19,266 nt of DNA from QWOP01 sp003669605 (GTDB lineage Bacteria; Planctomycetota; Planctomycetia; Pirellulales; UBA1268): assembly GCA_947481985.1 (NCBI GenBank), contig CANKIK010000090.1, forward strand, positions 1 through 19,266. The letters run 5' to 3'. Below are positions 14,637 through 19,266 of this stretch, piece by piece. The position numbers and the translations under genes are program-made. Within the stretch, counting starts at the first letter, position 1. Each line of letters begins with the position of its first letter. Below the pieces are notes generated by a model. That model saw nothing but the letters and a program-made list of their open reading frames with translations. It was not told the origin of the DNA and ran no database searches.

Positions 14637-15596
14637 GTGAACCAGACCTTTCTTGTGATGATGGTCGCCGCCGCGGTGTTCCTGGGCATCGTCATCCTCA
14701 CGATGCTGCTGATGACCTTCAATTACGGCCAGTTGTGGTTCCAGGCCTACTGGTCGAAAGCGCCGGTGACGTTCTTGGAACTGCTGGGGATGAGCCTGCG
14801 AAAGGTCAATGCCCGGACGATCGTTCTGGCCCGGATCATGGCCACGCAGGCCGGCTTGGGGAAAGAGATCACTGTCCGTCGGCTGGAGGCCCACTACCTC
14901 GCCGGAGGGGACGTGCCCCGCGTCATCAAGGCCTTGATCGCTGCCCAGCGCGCCGACCTCGACCTCGACTTCGACCGGGCGTGCGCCATCGATCTGGCGG
15001 GCCGCGACGTCCTCGATGCCGTGCAGACGAGCGTCAATCCGAAGGTCATCGATTGCCCCGAGGGACGCAACGGCAAGTCGACCCTCTCCGCCGTCGCCAA
15101 GAACGGCGTGGAACTGAAGATCCGGGCGCGCGTGACCGTCCGCACCAATATCCAGCAACTCATCGGCGGAGCCACCGAAGAGACCATCATCGCCCGCGTC
15201 GGTGAGGGGATCATCACCTCGATCGGCTCCTCGGAGAGCCACTTCGACGTCATGGAGCACCCCGACACCATCTCCAAGGCGGTGCTACAGCGCGGCCTCG
15301 ACGCCCAGACCGCGTTCCAGATCGTGTCGATCGACATCGCCGACATCGAAGTTGGCGAAAATATCGGCGCCCGGCTGCAAGCCGATCAGGCTGAGGCCGA
15401 CACCCGCGTCGCCCGGGCCAAGGCGGAGGAGCGGCGGAGCATTGCCATCGCCCGCGAGCAGGAGATGAAAGCTTCCACCGCCGAAAATCGGGCGCGCGTT
15501 CTCCAGGCCGAAGCCCTCGTCCCCAAGGCGATGGGGGAGGCCTTTCGGGCAGGGCGGCTCGAGGCGGTCGGACTCGGGACCGTTCGCAAAATCTGA
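14637..15596 (+). CDS. floA: Flotillin-like protein FloA
   Basis: This 319-residue membrane-scaffold protein is a relative of Bacillus subtilis FloA (YqfA, 331 residues), which organises functional membrane microdomains. A hydrophobic N-terminal segment (residues ~3-28) anchors it. It is followed by the characteristic FloA core: SKAPVTFLELLGMSLRKVNA, RLEAHYLAGGDVPRVIKALIAAQRA, FDRACAIDLAGRDVLDAV, GVELKIRARVTVRTNIQQLIGGATEETIIARVGEGI, and a C-terminal heptad-rich helix with many Ala/Glu/Arg residues (~235-300). The start is the GTG at 14637, preceded by AAGGAA. An upstream in-frame ATG at 14574 would add 21 Arg-rich residues unlike the family. A CGGGAC/GTCCCG hairpin at 14595-14612 lies in the leader. 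A perfect 12-base palindrome, CCCGGGCCCGGG, follows the stop at 15600-15611. Confidence 0.95.
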   Translation: MNQTFLVMMVAAAVFLGIVILTMLLMTFNYGQLWFQAYWSKAPVTFLELLGMSLRKVNARTIVLARIMATQAGLGKEITVRRLEAHYLAGGDVPRVIKALIAAQRADLDLDFDRACAIDLAGRDVLDAVQTSVNPKVIDCPEGRNGKSTLSAVAKNGVELKIRARVTVRTNIQQLIGGATEETIIARVGEGIITSIGSSESHFDVMEHPDTISKAVLQRGLDAQTAFQIVSIDIADIEVGENIGARLQADQAEADTRVARAKAEERRSIAIAREQEMKASTAENRARVLQAEALVPKAMGEAFRAGRLEAVGLGTVRKI

Positions 15597-15852
15597 CAAC
15601 CCGGGCCCGGGCTGCCCGCCAGGTCTTCCCATCCTCACCAGCCGGCCGCGCCAGGGCCCGGACAGTTGCCTCCATCCCCCACGTCCCCCCAGGTGGCTCG
15701 GCCGCCCGCGGAGACAGGGGGGATTGATTGGAACTTTGCCGGTGCGGCGGCCGATACCCATGGCAGTGGAGATGGATGCCGGTTTTCAAAAACCAGCACC
15801 CCCGGCCGGTGGAACCGACCGAGATCCGACCAAAAGGCAAGGGAGTAATGCC

Positions 15853-16101
15853 ATGGCGATGCGCAAACTGCGGGTTTACACCGGTCCAGAAGCCGGGATC
15901 ACGACCCGAGCCCTGCTCGGCGAGACTCTCCGGGAGAACACCGTCCAGGTGACTCTCGGCGACATCCTCCCCTTGCTCGCCGATGCGGTGTCGAGCGACC
16001 GCACGTGGCTGAGCGATTTTTCCGACGACGAGATCACGGTCTCCTCCGACCTGTTCGATGTCCTCCAGGCTTACCGTCACTTCCGCCGTCCCAGCGCCTG
16101 A
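15853..16101 (+). CDS. Small conserved-looking protein of unknown function
   Basis: An 82-residue protein starts at the ATG at 15853 with GGGAG at 15841-15845 and seven-base spacing; earlier in-frame starts lack a binding site. I do not recognise a named family. The first ~30 residues are basic and mixed (MAMRKLRVYTGPEAGITTRA). The C-terminal half is acidic and reads like a conserved fold: VTLGDILPLLADAVSSDRTW, then LSDFSDDEITVSSDLFDVLQ, ending AYRHFRRPSA. There is no signal peptide or membrane segment. I have an impression that similar short proteins occur in other planctomycetes, but cannot check this. It follows floA by 256 bases that hold a GGTTTT/AAAACC hairpin at 15781-15794 and nothing else I can identify. 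Confidence 0.75.
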   Translation: MAMRKLRVYTGPEAGITTRALLGETLRENTVQVTLGDILPLLADAVSSDRTWLSDFSDDEITVSSDLFDVLQAYRHFRRPSA

Positions 16102-16408
16102 GTGACGGCCCGCACCCACGACCGGCTCCGCGAGTTCGGGCCGGCAAGTGCGCAAGAGCCTGCTCAGCCGACGGCGCGTGGCAGCGGTGTGGCAGGGAAA
16201 GGTAGACTCGCCTTCCGTGGCGGGGGCGTCAGTCAGGGGACCCAGCGGTGCCCAACCCCTCCGGCCCCAACTGTCCGTGGAAAAAGTCATCCCTGACCTT
16301 TTTTCCACTTGAGAAACCGCCGGTTTTTTCCAGTGCTACGCACTCGCGACCGCCTCGTGCGGTCGGGCCGGAAGTTATCCGCAGCCTGCCAACCGGAGGG
16401 AGTTTTCC
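16102..16408. other. Intergenic region, 307 bp
   Basis: The first 175 bases show no gene or clear signal. The remainder is occupied by interspersed repeat copy 5, then the ribosome binding site of the oxidoreductase gene (GGAGGGAG, 16395-16402). Confidence 0.6.
16277..16385 (+). repeat. Interspersed repeat, copy 5 (best preserved)
   Basis: This copy starts GTGGAAAAAGTCATCC. It has a first hairpin (16277-16308), a second hairpin AAACCG/CGGTTT with a T-run (16314-16329), and a third, GACCGC-CTCGT-GCGGTC. It ends GTTATCCGCAG. Copies 1, 3, 4 and 6 all align to it in the same order. It ends 24 bases before the oxidoreductase start codon. Confidence 0.9.
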
Positions 16409-17866
16409 ATGCAGGTATCACGCCGCGATTTTGTCGAGACCGCCTTCGCGATGGCCGCCACGGCTCTGGCAGGTGCCAGGGATTCGGCGGCCGCTGACAA
16501 GCCCGCCGTCCGCGGCCCAGGCGGCGACCGCCTCCGCGTTGCCGTCGTCGGTGCCAATGGACGCGGCGGCGAGCACGTCGGCCAGTGGTCGAGCATGTCC
16601 GACACCGAGCTGGCAGTGATCTGCGACTGTGACCCCGGCGTCCAGGCCCGCTACGAGGAGCGCTTCAAGGACGCCCCCAGCCAGCCCCAATTCGTCCAGG
16701 ATGTCCGCCGTGTGCTCGACCGGAAGGACATCGACATCATCTCCATCGCCTCGCCAAACCACTGGCACGCCCTGATGAGCATCTGGGCGATGCAGGCCGG
16801 CAAGGATGTCTACGTGGAGAAGCCCTGTAGTCACACCGTCGAGGAAGGACGGGTGATGACTCAATGGGCCCGCAAGCTCGGGCGGATGTGCCAGATGGGG
16901 GCGCAGAGCCGGGGCATGAGCGGGATGCGTGACACGATCGATTTCGTGAAGAGTGGGAAGATCGGCAGAGTGTCGGTGGCCCACGCGCTGTGCTACAAGC
17001 GCCGTCCGAGCATCGGTCTGGTTGATACCCCGGCTCCGCTGCCGCCGGGCCTCGACTTCGATCTCTGGGCCGGTCCTGCACCCGATGTCGTCCCCCACCG
17101 GCAGCGTCTCCACTACGACTGGCACTGGAACTCGCTCACCGGCAACGGAGACCTCGGCAACCAAAACCCCCACGAACTCGACAAAGCCCGCTGGGGCCTG
17201 GGCAAGCAAGAACTTCCCCAGCGGGTGGTGAGCCTCGGCGGGCGGCTGGGCTACGTCGACAACGGCGACGTTGCCAATAGCCAAGTGACGATCTTCCAAT
17301 GGGACGACGCCCTCCTCATCTCCGACGTCCGCGGCCTGGAGATGAAGACGCCAGTCTCCTTCGGCACCGCCGCCGGCCCGCTCGGTGTCGGCAACATCTG
17401 GTGGGGTACCGACGGCTATGTGGTGTCGACCAACTACCAGTCAGGCGTGGCCTTCGATTACGACGGTCAGCAACTGGGAATGTGGTCGGGGGGATCGAGC
17501 CAGGAGCACTTCGCCAACCTTGTGCGGGCAGTCCGCAGCCGCCGTCACGAGGATCTCTACCTCGACGTCGAGGAGGGCCATCTCTCCAGCGCCTTGGCCC
17601 ACCTCGGCAATGCCTCCTGGCGGCTGGGAGAGCAGGTGGCTCCAGGAACGCGCCCGACACTGGCGGCTGCCAACCAGCGTGTCATCCTGACCCTCGACAG
17701 TTTCGAGGATCATCTCCGCGACAACGCCATCGACACTGCCATCACTCCCTTCACGATGGGCCGCGAACTTTCCATCGACCCGAAGACGGAGAAGTCGAGC
17801 GACGAGGCTGCCAACCGACTCTTCACCCGCGAGTACCGCAAGGGATACGAATTGCCGCGGGTGTAG
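16409..17866 (+). CDS. Tat-exported Gfo/Idh/MocA family oxidoreductase
   Basis: The 485-residue protein starts at the ATG at 16409 with a strong GGAGGGAG site. It opens with a twin-arginine signal (VSRRDFVETAFAMAATALAG), so it is exported folded, probably with cofactor bound. The nucleotide-binding domain shows RVAVVGANGRGGEHV (~47-61), an acidic strand end (AVICDCDP), IISIASPNHWHALM and the family signature YVEKPCSHTVEEG. The C-terminal substrate domain contains DWHWNSLTGNGDLGNQNPHELDKARW, with candidate active-site His and Asp residues. Family members use NAD(P) to oxidise or reduce sugars and related compounds. Large secreted sets of them are typical of planctomycetes. The substrate is unknown. 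The gene appears monocistronic. Confidence 0.93.
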   Translation: MQVSRRDFVETAFAMAATALAGARDSAAADKPAVRGPGGDRLRVAVVGANGRGGEHVGQWSSMSDTELAVICDCDPGVQARYEERFKDAPSQPQFVQDVRRVLDRKDIDIISIASPNHWHALMSIWAMQAGKDVYVEKPCSHTVEEGRVMTQWARKLGRMCQMGAQSRGMSGMRDTIDFVKSGKIGRVSVAHALCYKRRPSIGLVDTPAPLPPGLDFDLWAGPAPDVVPHRQRLHYDWHWNSLTGNGDLGNQNPHELDKARWGLGKQELPQRVVSLGGRLGYVDNGDVANSQVTIFQWDDALLISDVRGLEMKTPVSFGTAAGPLGVGNIWWGTDGYVVSTNYQSGVAFDYDGQQLGMWSGGSSQEHFANLVRAVRSRRHEDLYLDVEEGHLSSALAHLGNASWRLGEQVAPGTRPTLAAANQRVILTLDSFEDHLRDNAIDTAITPFTMGRELSIDPKTEKSSDEAANRLFTREYRKGYELPRV

Positions 17867-17870
17867 CGGC

Positions 17871-17978
17871 TCACGGCGCGACGGCGCCAATCGCTTTGTA
17901 GTTCACGAGCCTGGCCTTGATCGAGGGATCAGCGGCGATGGCGGCGCGCAGTTTCTGCAAGATAGTCGGCGTTTGTCA
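17871..17978 (-). pseudogene. Possible remnant of a gene's 3' end
   Basis: On the minus strand a 35-codon open stretch ends at a TGA at 17873-17871 and is closed upstream by another TGA at 17981-17979. Its translation includes LQKLRAAIAADPSIKARLVN and ends YKAIGAVAP, a helical, protein-like composition with a normal-looking C-terminus. It has no start codon context. I cannot name the family. It may be the tail of a gene cut short before the repeat at 18002 arrived, or a chance open frame in GC-rich DNA. Confidence 0.35.
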
Positions 17979-18001
17979 CGATTCTCTTCACGCCTTGAGA
18001 G

Positions 18002-18108
18002 CCGTGGATAAACCGTCAGAACTGGCTGCAGGAGGCGGTCCCGAGTGCAAAACACTCGAGGACACTTGAGATTGTCCACATGGAACACGGTCGCCGGTGA
18101 CTGTTTCC
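18002..18108 (-). repeat. Interspersed repeat, copy 6 (reverse)
   Basis: Read on the minus strand it contains GAAACAGTCACC, GTGTTCCATGTGGACAATC, CTCGAGTG and GACCGCCTCCTGCAG, and ends TTTATCCACGG. It aligns without gaps to copy 3. It lies between the convergent oxidoreductase and glycosyltransferase genes. Confidence 0.85.
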
Positions 18109-18136
18109 GCGGGCAGCTGGCCCAATCATGAGGCCC

Positions 18137-19216
18137 TCACAGACTGGCACTCCCACTGTCTGCAGGCCGTCGATCGGCGGGGAGAGTGCTGAGCACTTTC
18201 GTCACCCAGAGATCGGGGGTGAATTGGTATGACAGCTCGCGGCTCCGCCGGCCGTACTCAAGCGCCGTCGCAGGATCGAGTTGCATCACCCCTTCAAGTG
18301 CCGCCTGCAACGCAGGAACGCTCCGGGGGGCACACCGAAAACCGTTGTATCCGTCGTAAACAAGAGTCGATACCGCGCCGCAGGCCGTCGTCGCCACCAC
18401 CGGCAGCGCCGCGCAGCATGCCTCGTGGATCACCACCGCCCAGTGATCCTTATGGCTCGGCAAGCAGAAGGCCCCGGCGTCCCGGAACATCGCCGGCAAC
18501 TGCGACGGCTGGATAAAACCGGTGACCTCGATCCGCGACGACATTCCTTCCAGCTCTGCGCGGAGCGGACCATCCCCGACAAGGCGGAGTGTCCAGGTGG
18601 GAAATCGGTCCTCGAGGCCCCGGAATGCAGCCACGAGCTCGCGAACGCCCTTCGACTCAATGAGGGAACCGACGAAGACAATCCTCTCCGTCCTGGGAAT
18701 GCTGGCACGGTCGCGGGCCAAGGAGTCGTAGAGATCGCCACTGGCCGTGTAGAGCCCGGTGAGGATCCGCTCGCGGTCGAATCCGAGACGCCGTGCATAT
18801 TCGTACTGGTAGAGCCCCGGCACCCACATGTGGTTGCAGAAACCACGCAGTGCGGATTGCAACCCGATCACAGCCAGATACTGCCGCGGAGAGCCGTACC
18901 AGAGGTTGTCGCTCCCCATCACCACCGGCGCCGTGGACCGCATCATCCGTCCGATTCGCCGGTAGCAGGGGTCGCGCCACCCGGAAATGTAGACAAAGTC
19001 GGGGCGATCGACGAGCAGGCGTTGCATCGCCGGCCAATCGACTTCCGAGCGGTCGAGGATCACGACCCCCGGATGCTCCGGGAAGACAAACGGCACGTGG
19101 GCACTTCCGGGCCGCGCGACGACCGTTACTGTGCTGCCGGGGACTCGATCAGCGAGCTGACAGATGCAGTAGTGCCAATAGCCGGCGAGTTGGTCGCAGA
19201 GGAAGAGGAAGTGCAT
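18137..19216 (-). CDS. Family 4-type glycosyltransferase
   Basis: The 359-residue protein starts at the ATG at 19216, with AGGTGA at 19226-19231 upstream. It probably transfers a sugar from a nucleotide donor onto a polysaccharide or lipid carrier at the cytoplasmic membrane face. The GT-B C-terminal domain is clear: RIVFVGSLIESKGVRELVAAF (~178-198), WTLRLVGDGPLRAELEG, VTGFIQPSQLPAMF, FCLPSHKDHWAVVIHEACCAALPVVATTACGA and LVYDGYNGFR. In the donor-binding EX7E motif the first Glu is replaced by Asp (D-HWAVVIH-E), a mild change. The N-terminal acceptor domain has no specific signature. The 50 bases beyond the start show nothing further. Confidence 0.88.
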   Translation of the reverse strand: MHFLFLCDQLAGYWHYCICQLADRVPGSTVTVVARPGSAHVPFVFPEHPGVVILDRSEVDWPAMQRLLVDRPDFVYISGWRDPCYRRIGRMMRSTAPVVMGSDNLWYGSPRQYLAVIGLQSALRGFCNHMWVPGLYQYEYARRLGFDRERILTGLYTASGDLYDSLARDRASIPRTERIVFVGSLIESKGVRELVAAFRGLEDRFPTWTLRLVGDGPLRAELEGMSSRIEVTGFIQPSQLPAMFRDAGAFCLPSHKDHWAVVIHEACCAALPVVATTACGAVSTLVYDGYNGFRCAPRSVPALQAALEGVMQLDPATALEYGRRSRELSYQFTPDLWVTKVLSTLPADRRPADSGSASL

Positions 19217-19266
19217 CGCTGGGAATCACCTATTTTCGACGCGATCACAGCATCGATGTCCTCGGG

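Noticed and set aside
15600..15611. Perfect palindrome CCCGGGCCCGGG after floA as a terminator
   Set aside because: It has no loop and no following T-run. It is a palindrome, but I cannot support a terminator call.
8372..18108. Repeats considered as a CRISPR array
   Set aside because: Copies are kilobases apart, in both orientations, longer than CRISPR repeats, imperfect and without regular spacers or cas genes.

Overview
The window is GC-rich and gene-dense and most likely comes from a planctomycete chromosome, probably a Pirellulales-like lineage. The evidence is the gene mix: a DUF1559 pseudopilin-like protein, a Tat-targeted Gfo/Idh/MocA oxidoreductase, a secreted propeller-type glycosidase-like protein, a MauG-type di-heme peroxidase, a FloA flotillin and an RpoD-like sigma factor. 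This is inferred from protein families only; no rRNA or tRNA is present to confirm it.

Layout from left to right. 1-552: 3' end of a DUF808/YedI membrane protein carrying a nine-base tandem repeat. 665-2983: a large protein that joins a CHAT-like caspase-fold region to an Ig-like plus transglutaminase-like region of the kind found at the front of DUF4011-type helicases. 3006-3977 (minus): secreted five-bladed propeller protein. 3978-4380: divergent intergenic region with a long imperfect inverted repeat. 4381-7205: translationally coupled histidine kinase and NtrC-type response regulator, followed by a DUF1559 protein. 8483-9745 (minus): di-heme peroxidase with a tandem repeat in its leader. 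10032-10487: YidB-like protein. 10717-12676: an alpha/beta hydrolase lacking the usual nucleophile, overlapping a metallophosphoesterase. 12821-16101: sigma factor, apt, floA and a small conserved-looking protein. 16409-17866: oxidoreductase. 18137-19216 (minus): family 4 glycosyltransferase.

The most striking non-coding signal is a family of interspersed repeats of about 100 bp with six recognisable copies or fragments between 8.37 and 18.11 kb. They occur in both orientations, always between genes and usually just after a stop codon. They begin with an A-tract/T-tract hairpin, contain a second hairpin and end in a TATCCAC-like sequence. They look like a REP/MITE-like element that may supply transcription terminators.

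Most genes are housekeeping or typical planctomycete accessory genes, and no complete known defence system is visible. The CHAT-like/transglutaminase-like fusion is the most unusual protein and the best candidate for an undescribed function. Two further enzymes depart from their family's catalytic consensus: the hydrolase at 10717 and the phosphoesterase at 11828.
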